Shown: positions 43,176 to 53,625, numbered from the stretch's first letter. The stretch is 64,000 nucleotides of DNA from an uncultured Roseicyclus sp. (GCA_947500415.1 CANMRT010000001.1:336982-400981); one strand, 5' to 3'. The notes: generated by a model not told the origin, from the sequence alone. Numbers and translations: made by a program.

Positions 43176-43781
43176 ATGACCCTGCGAATTGCCCTAACGC
43201 TCTCTCCTCTTCTACCGCTCCTCGCCGCCTTGCCGGCTCTCGCACAAGACGCTGCTGCCGACGACTTGATCGCCGCCTTACAGGGGGGTGGTCATGTGAT
43301 CTACATCCGGCATGCCCAAACAGAGTCTGACTATGCCGATCAAGTCACAGCTGACCCTGAAAACTGTGCTACCCAGCGCGTTCTGAGTCGAACCGGTTGG
43401 CAACAGGCGCTCCATATCGGGGCAATGTTTGACGGCCACAGCATTCCAACAAGTGACGTGATCGCAAGTCAGTATTGCCGCGCCTGGCAGACGGCTGGGC
43501 TTGCGTTTGGCACCTACACAGAAACCCCGGCGCTGAACTTTGAACCGGCGGAGGATTACACCGACGCACAGTTTGAGGCGATGCGCATGCGGGTTGAACC
43601 GCTGATTGCTGCACCGCTTGCTGAGGGCACCAACCGTATCATCGTCGGGCACGATGATCCGTTTGAAGCGGTCACAGGCATCTATCCTGAACCACAAGGC
43701 GTGGCCTATGTGCTGCGCGTTGAGGACGGGCAGATTTCAGTGGTCGGTTCCATCGCGCCCGATGCGTGGCCACAGCCATGA
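43176..43781 (+). CDS. Exported histidine phosphatase family protein
   Basis: A 201-residue protein with a signal peptide (MTLRIALTLSPLLPLLAALPALAQ, about 23 residues). The phosphatase motif is IRHAQTE (Arg45-His46-Ala47), close to the RHG of phosphoglycerate-mutase-like enzymes, and the second His lies in IIVGHDDPFEA. Hence a periplasmic phosphatase is likely. It lies on the opposite strand between dnaX and ybaB, which elsewhere are usually adjacent. I start at MTLRIAL for the signal peptide. Confidence 0.85.
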   Translation: MTLRIALTLSPLLPLLAALPALAQDAAADDLIAALQGGGHVIYIRHAQTESDYADQVTADPENCATQRVLSRTGWQQALHIGAMFDGHSIPTSDVIASQYCRAWQTAGLAFGTYTETPALNFEPAEDYTDAQFEAMRMRVEPLIAAPLAEGTNRIIVGHDDPFEAVTGIYPEPQGVAYVLRVEDGQISVVGSIAPDAWPQP

Positions 43782-43826
43782 TCCGCGAAATAAAATGAAC
43801 TAGCGAGCGAGGCAGGTGGTGACAGG

Positions 43827-45575
43827 TTACTCGTCCTCGAACGGGTCCCAATCATCTGCCTCTTCCAGTGCCTCGACTGCGGCTTCCGCCTCAATTTCGG
43901 CGTGGGAGCGTATCTCGGCAATTCGGGCCTTGGGGAACCGCGACAGCACCGCTTGCATGAGCGGATGGTCGGTCACTTCCGCCTCCAACGCGTGTTGCTT
44001 GGCCTGCTCTTGCTCTTCAATCGTTTCACCACCGCCTTCGGCAGCGACTGTGATCCCCCAGCGTGCACCCGTTGCCGTCTGCAGCATTCGGCCCAAACGC
44101 GGGATAAGGTCTCGCGGGGCTTTGTCCGTTGTCTCCACCTCGATCCGGCCTGGCGCATAGGATACCAGTCGCAGCCCAGACTTCACCTCGATCAACAGCT
44201 TGATGTCGCGGGCCTGTTCCACCAAAGACACGACGCTCTCGAAGGTCGGGTAGGCGCTCAGGTCTGGTCCGGCCTGCGGCGCCAGCGCAGCCTGGGGACC
44301 GCCACCGCCGATAGGGGCGCTGGTCTGAACGCGCGCTTGCGGGCCGGGTCCAAGGGCAGGCCCGCCACCGCCACCGCCGCTCGCCGGCGCACCGCCGGTG
44401 GGCGCTGGCATCTGGCCCAACTTCTTCACCAGATCACCGGGTGTTGGAAGCTCTGCCACATGGGTCAGGCGGATCACGGCCATCTCAGCGGCCATCATAG
44501 CGTTCGGGGCCATGCGCACTTCTTCCAGCGCTTTCAGCAACATCTGCCACATGCGTGTCAGCACTCGCATTGGCAGCTTTTCGGCAAGCGCCAATCCACG
44601 TGTCCGTTCATCGGGTGCAATCGTTGGATCGTCGGCGGCCTCAGCCGTGATTGAGATCACTGAAAGCCAGTGCGTGATTTCGGCGAGATCGCGCAGCACA
44701 GCCACTGGATCGGCACCATCAGCATATTGCGCGCCCAGTTCATCAAGCGCTTTCGCCGCTTCACCGGCCATGATCGCTTCAAATAGGTCCATCACTCGGC
44801 CGCGATCGGCCAATCCCAACATCGCGCGCACTTGATCGGCCGTCGTCTCGCCCGCGCCATGTGCAATCGCCTGATCCAGAAGGCTCATGGCGTCCCGTAC
44901 GGAGCCTTCAGCCGCTCGTGTGATCAAGGCTAGCGCATCTTCGGCGATCTGAGCGCCCTCAAGTCCCGCGACCTTTTGAAGGTGTGCGATCATTACTTCA
45001 GGTTCAATCCTGCGCAGGTCGAACCGCTGGCACCGCGAAAGAACCGTCACTGGAACCTTGCGAATCTCAGTTGTGGCAAACAGAAATTTTACGTGTGCGG
45101 GGGGTTCTTCCAACGTCTTCAGCAGCGCGTTGAACGCACTGGTGGACAGCATGTGAACTTCGTCGATGATGAAGATCTTGAAGCGCGCAGTGGCCGCCCG
45201 GTAGCTGACCGTTTCAATAATCGCATCACGGATATTTTGAACGCCAGTGTTTGAGGCCGCGTCCATCTCCATCACATCGACATGTCGCCCCTCTGCGATG
45301 CCAACGCAATTCTCGCACACCCCGCAAGGATCTGTGGTTGGCCCGCCTTCGCCGTCCGGACCAATGCAATTCAGTCCTTTGGCGATGATCCGTGCAGTCG
45401 TGGTTTTTCCCGTCCCGCGAATGCCTGTCAGCATGAAGGCCTGCGCGATACGGTCCGCTTCGAACGCGTTCTTCAGGGTGCGCACCATCGCCTCTTGCCC
45501 GATCAGGTCGGCAAAGGTGGCCGGGCGGTATTTCCGGGCAAGAACCTGATAGGTGGGTTTTTCGTCAGCGCTCAT
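43827..45575 (-). CDS. dnaX: DNA polymerase III subunit gamma/tau
   Basis: Clamp-loader ATPase of the replisome, 582 residues. Walker A is GIRGTGKTT (51-59), zinc ligands are C70, C84, C87 and C90 (CGVCENC), and the sensor stretch LFATTEIRKVPVTVLSRCQRFDLRR follows. A Gly/Ala/Pro-rich linker at about 395-430 joins the C-terminal tau domain that binds polymerase. I did not find an obvious slippery frameshift site. YbaB and recR lie downstream past an opposite-strand gene. Confidence 0.96.
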   Translation of the reverse strand: MSADEKPTYQVLARKYRPATFADLIGQEAMVRTLKNAFEADRIAQAFMLTGIRGTGKTTTARIIAKGLNCIGPDGEGGPTTDPCGVCENCVGIAEGRHVDVMEMDAASNTGVQNIRDAIIETVSYRAATARFKIFIIDEVHMLSTSAFNALLKTLEEPPAHVKFLFATTEIRKVPVTVLSRCQRFDLRRIEPEVMIAHLQKVAGLEGAQIAEDALALITRAAEGSVRDAMSLLDQAIAHGAGETTADQVRAMLGLADRGRVMDLFEAIMAGEAAKALDELGAQYADGADPVAVLRDLAEITHWLSVISITAEAADDPTIAPDERTRGLALAEKLPMRVLTRMWQMLLKALEEVRMAPNAMMAAEMAVIRLTHVAELPTPGDLVKKLGQMPAPTGGAPASGGGGGGPALGPGPQARVQTSAPIGGGGPQAALAPQAGPDLSAYPTFESVVSLVEQARDIKLLIEVKSGLRLVSYAPGRIEVETTDKAPRDLIPRLGRMLQTATGARWGITVAAEGGGETIEEQEQAKQHALEAEVTDHPLMQAVLSRFPKARIAEIRSHAEIEAEAAVEALEEADDWDPFEDE

Positions 45576-45636
45576 GGCATCCGTCTTTTCGGGTCAGGCG
45601 TAAAGGTATGCGCCCGGGCTCACGCCGTCCACTGGA

Positions 45637-45999
45637 TTAGAGCGACCACAGGATCGCGCCTGTCAAAAACGTCGCCAGCGTTAGGATTGCCGCCAACGCC
45701 GTGTAAGATCGAGATGGCTGCGCCTCCGCATCGGTTTCCTTCAGCCTTTGAAAGGTCTTCAAAGCTTGCCGGCGCGCGGACCAAAACGTCACAACCGCTG
45801 CGAGCAGGAAGATCGAAGCCACCAGCTTTGCCGCCCAGGTCGGTTCAAACGCGCCGAACACGGCCTTTAGGCCAATGGCTACGCCAACTGCGGCCATTCC
45901 AGTTCCCATCCACGATGCAAACGTGCGTTCATTGGCCAGGATTGTCCTATCCTGAGCCCAATTCGTGCGGTCTTGTGCGAGTTCATCTCTTTCTGACAT
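45637..45999 (-). CDS. DUF202 membrane protein
   Basis: A 120-residue YidH/DUF202-type inner-membrane protein. The motif WAQDRTILANERTFASWMGTGMAAVGVAIGL (about 14-44) is the family hallmark. Three hydrophobic helices are predicted (about 30-46, 56-75 and 99-119). Function is unknown. It lies upstream of dnaX on the same strand, separated by 61 nt. Confidence 0.92.
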   Translation of the reverse strand: MSERDELAQDRTNWAQDRTILANERTFASWMGTGMAAVGVAIGLKAVFGAFEPTWAAKLVASIFLLAAVVTFWSARRQALKTFQRLKETDAEAQPSRSYTALAAILTLATFLTGAILWSL

Positions 46000-46038
46000 G
46001 CGAACCGACTTAGCGCGCTTGCCGCCCTCAGGCGAGGG

Positions 46039-47073
46039 TCACGCTGCGGAATAAGCACCTCGGAACTGTCTTTCAGCCGTAGGATCGCTTTCGCTGAACA
46101 GGGCTGCGGCTTCAAAGCCGCGCAGGATGCGGCGGGCCGGCGAGCCGATATTGATGTCCTCATCCAATGCTTCGGGGAAGATCGCTCGTATTTCGGACAG
46201 TGCGGCGTCATCCAGCGCGTTGAGTGCGACAGGGCCGGGGTAAAGGCTTTCGCATGGCATCCCGTTTGCGACGACAATCTCATGCTGATCGAAGAGAATG
46301 TGGTTGTAGGCGACACCATTGCGAATTGGGCCGGGCGCGCAGGTCACATCACCCGACAGCAAACGCGCGGCCACAAGCACTTCCTGCTCGCCGAACAGCA
46401 TATCTGCCCTCCAATCCTCCAACAGCAAGCGATGATTGGGTGACACGGTGAGGTCCTGCTCCGGTAGCCCCGCACCAAGGGTGTCCGCCTGAACCACAAG
46501 AGGGCGCAGATCCGGTTTGGCAAAAAGCTCTTGCGCGGTCAGTACGCGGCGACCGACCCACCGCAACGGTTGTGGGCCGCTATCACGCGTGTTGACCATA
46601 TCGCCTGGCCGCAAGTCTTCGACCTTTACGAGGCCGCGTGGCGTGTCGATCAGTGTGCCATCGCCAAAGCAGATGATCTGGATGGGTTGGAACGGATCGG
46701 TGAAGTCGCGCTCACCACCGTCCTGTGCCTGAATGAATCCGGTGTATGTGTTTCCGTCCGAGCCGATGTAGCTGAACTGGAAACGATCAGTTCGTGCAGG
46801 GTCGATGTAGAAGTCAAACCCGCCAATGAAACCGATTGAGTCAGACGGGTCGTACTGCAGAATGTCGATGCGAAGCCCGTCCTGCGCGAAGGTGCTTAGA
46901 TCGACTGTGATGCTGTCGGCTTCGGTGTCATCGAGAAACTTCACCTTGAAGAAATCGACTGAACTGTCGGCAGCCGTAATAGTTACATCCCCGCCGCCGG
47001 CGATGTTTAAATTGATGATATCGTTGTCGCCAACGGCGACCGACCCATCGGACGTGACGTTGATGGTCGCCAC
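46039..47073 (-). CDS. Hint-domain protein
   Basis: A 344-residue protein. The N-terminal 130 residues are beta-rich and acidic (VATINVTSDGSVAVGDNDIINLNIAGGGD), like extracellular matrix-type repeats. A Hint (hedgehog/intein) domain spans about 133-280: CFGDGTLIDTPRGLVKVEDLRPGDMV starting with Cys135, PNHRLL (His214) and QHEIVVANGMPCESLYPG. Self-cleavage by the Cys is possible but unproven. I prefer the GTG at 47073; the frame extends upstream but that part looks unlike coding sequence. Such proteins are common and poorly understood in Rhodobacteraceae. Confidence 0.82.
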   Translation of the reverse strand: MATINVTSDGSVAVGDNDIINLNIAGGGDVTITAADSSVDFFKVKFLDDTEADSITVDLSTFAQDGLRIDILQYDPSDSIGFIGGFDFYIDPARTDRFQFSYIGSDGNTYTGFIQAQDGGERDFTDPFQPIQIICFGDGTLIDTPRGLVKVEDLRPGDMVNTRDSGPQPLRWVGRRVLTAQELFAKPDLRPLVVQADTLGAGLPEQDLTVSPNHRLLLEDWRADMLFGEQEVLVAARLLSGDVTCAPGPIRNGVAYNHILFDQHEIVVANGMPCESLYPGPVALNALDDAALSEIRAIFPEALDEDINIGSPARRILRGFEAAALFSESDPTAERQFRGAYSAA

Positions 47074-47415
47074 CCGATCCGTGCTCCTGCCTCGTCCCGC
47101 CGTTTGTTTTTCGCGGGTTGAGCGGCACCTTATCGCGTGTTGCCCAAAAAAGTGGCTGGAATAGAAATTCAGTTGCTGGCGTTGTGTCATTCGAGCCACG
47201 TGTGCGTGCTCGGCCCGCCTAGCTGTCCACGTGCTTCCAACCCTTTCACTTGAAACGAACCCGTATGCGCGCTAGTTAACCCATCATGGTCGACAGGGCG
47301 GCCTCCAGATCCGCGGAAAGTTGGATACGACACCCTCCAGAGCACGCGACAGACACATACTCGGTGTCTCTCAAGCCCTCCTTAGCGGATCGTTGGGCAG
47401 TTATGAGGGAACCCG
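47074..47415. other. Divergent intergenic region
   Basis: A 342-nt gap between the divergent Hint-domain and ankyrin genes; it must contain both promoters. A weak CCCGC/GCGGG stem lies near 47095-47120 and an uninterpreted frame extends the Hint gene to 47199. I see no RNA gene. Confidence 0.4.
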
Positions 47416-48960
47416 ATGCCTAAACGATCAATCGACCAATTTCGCCGTGATGCAACGGCACTCAAGAAGGCGTACCACGGCGAAGACCGGGGCGCTTTTT
47501 TGCGCGTTCAGAACCATCTACCACGTCCGGACGGCACGGACCTGAAGCACGCTGATTTTCTCCACGTCATAGCGCGAGAGCAGGGATTTGCGTCTTGGCC
47601 GCATCTGAAACTTTCAGCCGAAACCAACGGCATGGACCGTGCAGCGCGTCAGCAACGGCTGGGGATTGCCTTGGCCAATGGGCAGGAACTTGTCGTCCGG
47701 CAGCTTTTGTCCGAAGATCCGGACCTTCCGAACGGCAACATCGGCCTCGCATGCCGTCTGTACTTACGCGATGAGGTCGCGCGCCTCTTGGCCGAGGATG
47801 CAAGCGCCGCGACCAAACCGGCCCCATTGCATCCGCCCCTCTGCATGATGGCGCAATCCAAGGCGATCCACCTTTTCCCTGAGCGGGAGGCAGACATGCT
47901 CGCAATTGCCGAGATGCTGCTCGCGCTTGGAGCGAACCCCAATTACGGCGCGCCCTACGAAGATGATCCGTCGCACAAACTCTCCACCCTCTATTTTGCC
48001 ATTGGTCATGCCGACAACATGGCGTTGGGGGAGTGGCTGTTGGATCACGGCGCGGACCCCAACGACGGCGAGTCGCTCTACCACGCGACCGAGCTTGGCC
48101 ACCACGGCGGCTTGCGCCTTTTGCTTGCCCATGGCGCGGACCCCAAAGGCACCAATGCGCTCCTCCGGGCTATGGATTTCCATGATGTGGAGGCCGTTCG
48201 CATGCTTCTGGAGGCAGGGGCCAAGCCCGACGATTTCAATGATGCAGAGGTCGGTGGCGAACTGCCCTGGGTCGTGCCCGCGCTCCACCAAGCGGCGCGC
48301 CGGATGAGCCCACCTGAAATGATTACGTTGTTGCTCGACCACGGCGCAGATCCGCAGCGCAGCTACGAGGGCATGACCCCCTATGCCTACGCACGGGTAT
48401 TCGGGAACGCGCCTCTTGCAAAGGCGCTTGAAGATCGCGGCCACGCCACGCCTCTTTCGCCTCAGGAAGACCTCCTCGCGCGCGTCGCGGATGGTGAGGC
48501 GCCTCAAGGCGAATACATCGACCCGGCCAAATTGCCCCCCGCATGTCGCAATATCATCCGCAATATCCTGCACTTGCCAGGAAAGTTGCCCCACGTTGAA
48601 CGGCTCGTAGGGATTGGCGTCGAAACGGACCGGCCAGACAGCGAAGGCCTCACGCCACTGCATGCCGCAGGGTGGGAGGGCCTGCCGGAGGTCCTGGACT
48701 ACCTTCTGCGACAGAAACCTGATCTGGGTCACGTCAACGGCTACGGCGGCACGCTGTTTTCCACGATCTTACACGGGTCTGAGAACAACCCCACACGGGC
48801 GGACCGCGATTACATCGCGTGCTTGCGCCTTGCCTTGGAGGAAGGCGTCGCAATCCCTCGCGCCGCGCCTGAAAGGGTTGGCGACCCTGAGATCGCCGCC
48901 TTCCTCAAGGAATGGGCCGAGGCGCATCCCGGGCAAGTGGTCGAAGGTGGGCCGATCTGA
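47416..48960 (+). CDS. Ankyrin repeat protein
   Basis: A 514-residue soluble protein with several ankyrin units: LAIAEMLLALGANPNYGAP, ALGEWLLDHGADPNDGES, GLRLLLAHGADPKGTNALL, AVRMLLEAGAKPDDFN and MITLLLDHGADPQRSYEGMTPYAYA, then further units near the end (GLTPLHAAGWEGLPEVLDYLL). The N-terminal 70 residues (SIDQFRRDATALKKAYHGED) look like a separate helical part. No signal peptide is seen. A GAGGGAA ribosome site supports the start. It probably mediates protein contacts; partner unknown. Confidence 0.85.
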   Translation: MPKRSIDQFRRDATALKKAYHGEDRGAFLRVQNHLPRPDGTDLKHADFLHVIAREQGFASWPHLKLSAETNGMDRAARQQRLGIALANGQELVVRQLLSEDPDLPNGNIGLACRLYLRDEVARLLAEDASAATKPAPLHPPLCMMAQSKAIHLFPEREADMLAIAEMLLALGANPNYGAPYEDDPSHKLSTLYFAIGHADNMALGEWLLDHGADPNDGESLYHATELGHHGGLRLLLAHGADPKGTNALLRAMDFHDVEAVRMLLEAGAKPDDFNDAEVGGELPWVVPALHQAARRMSPPEMITLLLDHGADPQRSYEGMTPYAYARVFGNAPLAKALEDRGHATPLSPQEDLLARVADGEAPQGEYIDPAKLPPACRNIIRNILHLPGKLPHVERLVGIGVETDRPDSEGLTPLHAAGWEGLPEVLDYLLRQKPDLGHVNGYGGTLFSTILHGSENNPTRADRDYIACLRLALEEGVAIPRAAPERVGDPEIAAFLKEWAEAHPGQVVEGGPI

Positions 48961-48963
48961 ACC

Positions 48964-50007
48964 TTACCGCTTCCCGCGCTTGTGGCGGGAGGCGGCTTGC
49001 ACCGACTTGACCATTCGATGAAATCCCTTCTCCCGCGCACGGCGTTCGTGCGCGGACTCATGATTGATCTCGTCCTCACGGACCAGCTTTCCGAACCGGC
49101 GTAAGCGGTCCGCATCCAAATCGCCTGCAGCAATTGCTGCTTGCACGGCGCAACCAGGTTCCGCCTCATGCTGGCAATCGCGGAATTTGCATTGCTCGGC
49201 CAAGGCTTCAATATCGGCAAAGACGGCGCCAATCCCGTCAGACGCATCGTTCAACCGTAACGCCCGCATTCCCGGTGTGTCGATCAGCCACCCACCAAAA
49301 ATAGTCCGCGCCAACCCGCGCGACGTGGTGGTGTGCCGCCCTTTCGCGTCATCCTCGCGTATGCCTGCCGTAGCATCTTCGGCACCAGTCAACGCATTGG
49401 CCAGCGTGGTCTTGCCCACGCCCGACGACCCGACCAAAGCCAGCGTTTGCCCATCTTTTGCCCACGGCTTCAACACCTCTGCCGCGTCCTCCGCTTTCGC
49501 ATTCAAGGCAATCGCTGATGCCAGAGGTGACAAAGCCTCCGCCCGCCTTGCATAGTCTCGCGCGTCCTCGGTCAGGTCCGATTTTGTCAACACGATCAGG
49601 GGCAGGCATCCGGCACTGGCCGCCATCGCCAGATAGCGTTCAAGCCGTGCGACGTTGAAGTCAGCGTTGCACGACGTGACGATTGCCAACGTATCGACAT
49701 TTGCGGCGATCAACTGCGTCTCTAACCCGCTGCCCGCAGCTCGGCGGCTCAGCAAAGTGTCGCGGTCCAAGCGTCGCGCGATAAGGCCTGTTTCTGGATC
49801 TGTCAGCACCCAATCGCCCGTTGCATAGTCACCGCTGCTATCGGCACTTTGCGTCAAAAGAGAAAGCGCCCCGCCTTCAGAAAGGGCGGTTAGCCGCGTG
49901 CGCGAAACGCGATTGACGCGCGCAGGCACAAGGCTTGCATCGGCGTCGGTCAATTGAGCCGTATGGCGTTGGCTCCAGCCAAGCGCCGCAAGTGTGGGGT
50001 TTGTCAT
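48964..50007 (-). CDS. rsgA: Ribosome small-subunit-dependent GTPase A
   Basis: Circularly permuted GTPase that checks late 30S maturation, 347 residues. An N-terminal OB-like domain is followed by the permuted motifs: TKSD (141-144), GSSGVGKTT (193-201) and DTPGMR. The C-terminal zinc knuckle is CKFRDCQHEAEPGC. The basic C-terminus (ASRHKRGKR) is typical. It converges with the ankyrin gene and lies 200 nt downstream of the SRP RNA gene on the same strand. Confidence 0.96.
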   Translation of the reverse strand: MTNPTLAALGWSQRHTAQLTDADASLVPARVNRVSRTRLTALSEGGALSLLTQSADSSGDYATGDWVLTDPETGLIARRLDRDTLLSRRAAGSGLETQLIAANVDTLAIVTSCNADFNVARLERYLAMAASAGCLPLIVLTKSDLTEDARDYARRAEALSPLASAIALNAKAEDAAEVLKPWAKDGQTLALVGSSGVGKTTLANALTGAEDATAGIREDDAKGRHTTTSRGLARTIFGGWLIDTPGMRALRLNDASDGIGAVFADIEALAEQCKFRDCQHEAEPGCAVQAAIAAGDLDADRLRRFGKLVREDEINHESAHERRAREKGFHRMVKSVQAASRHKRGKR

Positions 50008-50206
50008 CGTGGTATGTCCCGAAATGTCATGACAACAGGCGCAACGTGAAGCTACGCGGTCAATTCATCGGGCGCGGTCTGAATGGTCAGACGCGGGCCC
50101 GGAGGGGGAATGCAATTGGCATGCGGCCTCCGGTCTTGGTTGTTTGGCCCTGCGCGCATGTCTTCGACATACTCTTACGGGCCGTCGCGCACCGCTGCAC
50201 GGCACG

Positions 50207-50313
50207 CTGGGGTGAGAGGCTGGACAACGACCCAAGCAGGAATCGTTATGGCTGCTGCCTTCCGGCTCTGACCAGGTTGGCGAAGTGCTTGCCCGCGCCA
50301 ACCTCTCAGGGCC
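50207..50313 (-). ncRNA. ffs: Signal recognition particle RNA (4.5S type)
   Basis: Small SRP RNA that binds Ffh to target membrane proteins. The conserved apical hairpin core on the minus strand (50250-50273) runs GGTCAGAGCCGGAAGGCAGC and closes with AGCC, matching the E. coli core GGTCAGGTCCGGAAGGAAGC. The outer ends pair: TGAGAGG (50308-50302) with CCTCTCA (50219-50213). The length of about 105 nt fits the small class. End points are approximate. It is located in the 404-nt gap between rsgA and the metallopeptidase gene. Confidence 0.92.
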
Positions 50314-50411
50314 TCAGATAGTCGCCCCGCGCGCGAATCGCAAGACGGGGCGCATGGAACTGCGTTAGGTTTGCGTGCGTTACACGAAATATATCATACC
50401 GGAGTGCCTCC

Positions 50412-51269
50412 ATGCGCCTGCGCAATCGCCGATCCAGCCGCAATATCATCGATCAACGCCGGTCCCGCGGTGGGGGCGGCACACGCGTTGTCGGCGGCGG
50501 AAGCCTCGGTGTCATCGCCATCGTTGTGGTAGGCTATTTCCTCGGTGTCGATCTTACTCCCCTGCTGAACGATCAGAACGCGCCGCAATACCAGCAGCCT
50601 TCCGGTCCAACCGGTGAACTGACAACTGAGGAACAGCAGGCAGGCGAATTCGCCTCGCGCGTGCTGGCGACAACCGAGGACGTGTGGGGCGAGGTATTCC
50701 CGCGTGCGTTTAGTGAACCATACGATCCGCCGCAACTCGTCCTCTTCTCCGGAAGCGTCCAATCCGGTTGCGGCGGGGCCACCGCCTCCACTGGCCCATT
50801 CTACTGCCCCGCCGATCAACGCGCCTATCTCGACACCCAATTTTTCGCCTATATGTCGAGCCAACTTGGCGCGGGCGGCGATTTCGCAGCTGCCTATGTC
50901 ATCGCCCACGAGGTTGCACACCATATCCAGAACGAACTCGGTATTCTGGGCGAGGCCAATCGCATCCGCGCGCAATCCTCCCAGACACAATCCAACCGTA
51001 TCTCTGTCATGATCGAGCTTCAGGCAGACTGCTTCTCAGGCGTTTGGGCACGGAACGTCGCGGACCACTTGGAGCCTGGCGATCTTGAAGAAGCCCTTAA
51101 CGCCGCTGAACGCATCGGTGATGACTACCTCGCCGCACGTGCAGGCCGCGCGGGCAATCCGCACGACTACACCCATGGCACATCTGCCCAAAGGACGCGC
51201 TGGTTCTCAATCGGCTATGAAACGGGCGATCCCAACCAATGTGACACCTTCGGCGCCACCCAATTGTAG
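50412..51269 (+). CDS. YpfJ-like neutral zinc metallopeptidase
   Basis: A 285-residue membrane-anchored putative protease. An N-terminal Arg/Gly-rich cytosolic stretch precedes one membrane helix (about 27-44); the rest is periplasmic. The zinc motif HEVAHH (166-171, HExxH) is followed by ELQADCFSGVWA, which supplies the third ligand. Cys120 and Cys132 may be bridged. Members are annotated as neutral zinc metallopeptidases but substrates are unknown. The start ATG at 50412 has GGAG upstream. Confidence 0.92.
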   Translation: MRLRNRRSSRNIIDQRRSRGGGGTRVVGGGSLGVIAIVVVGYFLGVDLTPLLNDQNAPQYQQPSGPTGELTTEEQQAGEFASRVLATTEDVWGEVFPRAFSEPYDPPQLVLFSGSVQSGCGGATASTGPFYCPADQRAYLDTQFFAYMSSQLGAGGDFAAAYVIAHEVAHHIQNELGILGEANRIRAQSSQTQSNRISVMIELQADCFSGVWARNVADHLEPGDLEEALNAAERIGDDYLAARAGRAGNPHDYTHGTSAQRTRWFSIGYETGDPNQCDTFGATQL

Positions 51270-51389
51270 GACGTGATTTGATGCATCAGGCTCTGGGAAC
51301 CGACGCAAATTTGACCTTTGACCGCGCGCATGTTTCCCTAGCTGCTTCCAAAAGCGCCGAGACACTTGGCAAACAACAGTTGAGGACGA

Positions 51390-53606
51390 ATGCGAACAGA
51401 CAAACCTGACAGCACGTCGACACCCGATTTGCCGGTATTTCTGACGCATGATGATCTTTCTGCCCTTAATGCAGGAACGCACCCGGCGCCGTTCGAGGTT
51501 CTCGGACCCCACAAAAGCGGGAACCGACGCTGGATCGCGACCTTTCAGCCCAATGCGGTGGACGTCATGGCCACGGTTGCGGGCAAGGAAACGCAACTGC
51601 CGCGCATCGGCGGTGACGTCTTCGCGGCCGCCGTTGCGGGCAAGGCCTACACACTGACCATGCACTACGCGGATGGTTCAACCCATACGACAGCTGATCC
51701 CTTCGCTTTGCCTCCAGTACTGACTGACTTCGACCAATATCTGCTGGGCGAAGGCACACATAGACAGCTTTGGCGCGCACTTGGTGCGCATGTCACCACC
51801 CATCAGAAAGTCCAGGGCACCCATTTCGCCGTTTGGGCACCCAACGCCCGACGCGTCAGTGTCGTGGGCGAATTCAACAGCTGGGATGGCCGCCGTCACC
51901 CGATGCGCCCAGCAGGCGTCACCGGCGTGTGGGAGATCTTTCTTCCCGGCGTCACGGATGGGGCGCTCTACAAATACGAAATCCTTGGGGCGGATGGGCA
52001 AATCGCCCTCAAGGCCGATCCAGCGGGCTTCGGTGCGCAACATCCACCCGAGAAAGCCTCGATCGTGCGCGACATCACAGGCTACGGCTGGAACGATGCG
52101 CACTGGATGAAGTCACGCGCCAAGAACGCCGACCGCGCCAGCCCGATATCGATCTACGAGGTCCACCTCGGCTCATGGCGGCGGCGCAATGACGACGGTG
52201 GCCGCCCGCTGAGCTACAAGGAACTGGCCCGCGACCTGGTCAACTACGTCGACTTCATGGGCTTTACGCATATCGAACTTCTGCCGGTCTCCGAATTCCC
52301 GTTTGACGGCTCCTGGGGCTACCAACCGGTTGGCCTCTACGCACCCACCATACGTTTTGGCCCACCTCACGAATTCCGCGATCTGATCGATGCCGCGCAC
52401 GTGAAGGGCATCGGTGTCCTGCTTGATTGGGTGCCGGGGCATTTCCCGACCGACGAACACGGCCTTGCCCGCTTTGACGGCACGCCGCTCTACGAACATG
52501 CCGACCCGCGTGAAGGGTTCCACCAGGATTGGAACACGCTGATTTACAACTATGGCCGTACGGAGGTGCGCAACTACCTCGTCTCCAACGCGCTTTACTG
52601 GATGGAGGAATACCACCTTGACGGTCTGCGCGTGGATGCCGTGGCTTCAATGCTATACCGCGACTATTCCCGCGATGACGGCGAATGGGTGCCAAACAAG
52701 GACGGCGGGCGTGAGAACTATGAAGCCATCGCTTTCCTGCAAGAGATGAACATTGCCGTTTACGGCGCAGACCCCTCGGTGATGACAGTGGCCGAGGAAA
52801 GCACATCTTTCCCGCAAGTCTCTCAACCCGTGCATACGGGCGGACTAGGCTTCGGATACAAGTGGAACATGGGGTGGATGAACGACACCCTGCGCTACAT
52901 CGAAAAAGACCCGATCTACCGGCAACACGACCACCATTTGATGACCTTCCCGATAGACTGGGCCTTCACCGAGAATTTCATTCTGCCGATCAGCCATGAT
53001 GAGGTGGTGCACGGCAAAGGCTCCATGATCGAAAAGATGCCGGGTACGGAGTGGGAGAAATTTGCCAACCTCCGCGCCTACTACGCTTTCATGTGGACGC
53101 AGCCGGGCAAGAAGCTTCTCTTCATGGGATGCGAATTCGCGCAGCCCGAAGAATGGAACCATGATGCTGAGTTAAATTGGGCCGCGGCGGAGGCTCCGGC
53201 GCACAAGGGCATCCAAACGCTGGTCCGCGATCTCAACGCGCTCTACCGGTCAACACCTGCGCTTCACGCCAAGGATTGTGAGGCCGATGGTTTTGTATGG
53301 CTGAGCAACGATCCGTCGCAATCTACGATGGCTTACCTGCGCAAAGGCGGGCCGGATGATGCGCCCGTTGCTATCGCATGCAACTTTACGCCGGTTGAGC
53401 GGTTGGACTTTCGTGTCGGTGTGCCGTCTGCCGGTTTCTGGGAGGAAGCACTCAACACCGACGCCGCAATCTACGGCGGCGGGAACAGAGGCAATCTAGG
53501 GGGATGTGAGGCGACGGATACGCCTTACGACGGTCACGACCACTCCGTGACACTTACCCTGCCGCCACTGTCTGCGATCGTGCTGAAGCGGCGCGATAAA
53601 CATTGA
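51390..53606 (+). CDS. glgB: 1,4-alpha-glucan branching enzyme
   Basis: Introduces alpha-1,6 branches into glycogen. The 738-residue length is typical. An N-terminal carbohydrate-binding module (to about 120), a second CBM48 ([25 protein letters not shown]), then the alpha-amylase barrel with nucleophile Asp in [12 protein letters not shown] (near 415), acid Glu in VAEEST (near 469) and [11 protein letters not shown], and a C-terminal beta domain. First gene of a plus-strand glycogen operon; glgC follows 19 nt after. Confidence 0.97.
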   Translation: MRTDKPDSTSTPDLPVFLTHDDLSALNAGTHPAPFEVLGPHKSGNRRWIATFQPNAVDVMATVAGKETQLPRIGGDVFAAAVAGKAYTLTMHYADGSTHTTADPFALPPVLTDFDQYLLGEGTHRQLWRALGAHVTTHQKVQGTHFAVWAPNARRVSVVGEFNSWDGRRHPMRPAGVTGVWEIFLPGVTDGALYKYEILGADGQIALKADPAGFGAQHPPEKASIVRDITGYGWNDAHWMKSRAKNADRASPISIYEVHLGSWRRRNDDGGRPLSYKELARDLVNYVDFMGFTHIELLPVSEFPFDGSWGYQPVGLYAPTIRFGPPHEFRDLIDAAHVKGIGVLLDWVPGHFPTDEHGLARFDGTPLYEHADPREGFHQDWNTLIYNYGRTEVRNYLVSNALYWMEEYHLDGLRVDAVASMLYRDYSRDDGEWVPNKDGGRENYEAIAFLQEMNIAVYGADPSVMTVAEESTSFPQVSQPVHTGGLGFGYKWNMGWMNDTLRYIEKDPIYRQHDHHLMTFPIDWAFTENFILPISHDEVVHGKGSMIEKMPGTEWEKFANLRAYYAFMWTQPGKKLLFMGCEFAQPEEWNHDAELNWAAAEAPAHKGIQTLVRDLNALYRSTPALHAKDCEADGFVWLSNDPSQSTMAYLRKGGPDDAPVAIACNFTPVERLDFRVGVPSAGFWEEALNTDAAIYGGGNRGNLGGCEATDTPYDGHDHSVTLTLPPLSAIVLKRRDKH

Positions 53607-53625
53607 ACGAGGGGAGGATACGACA

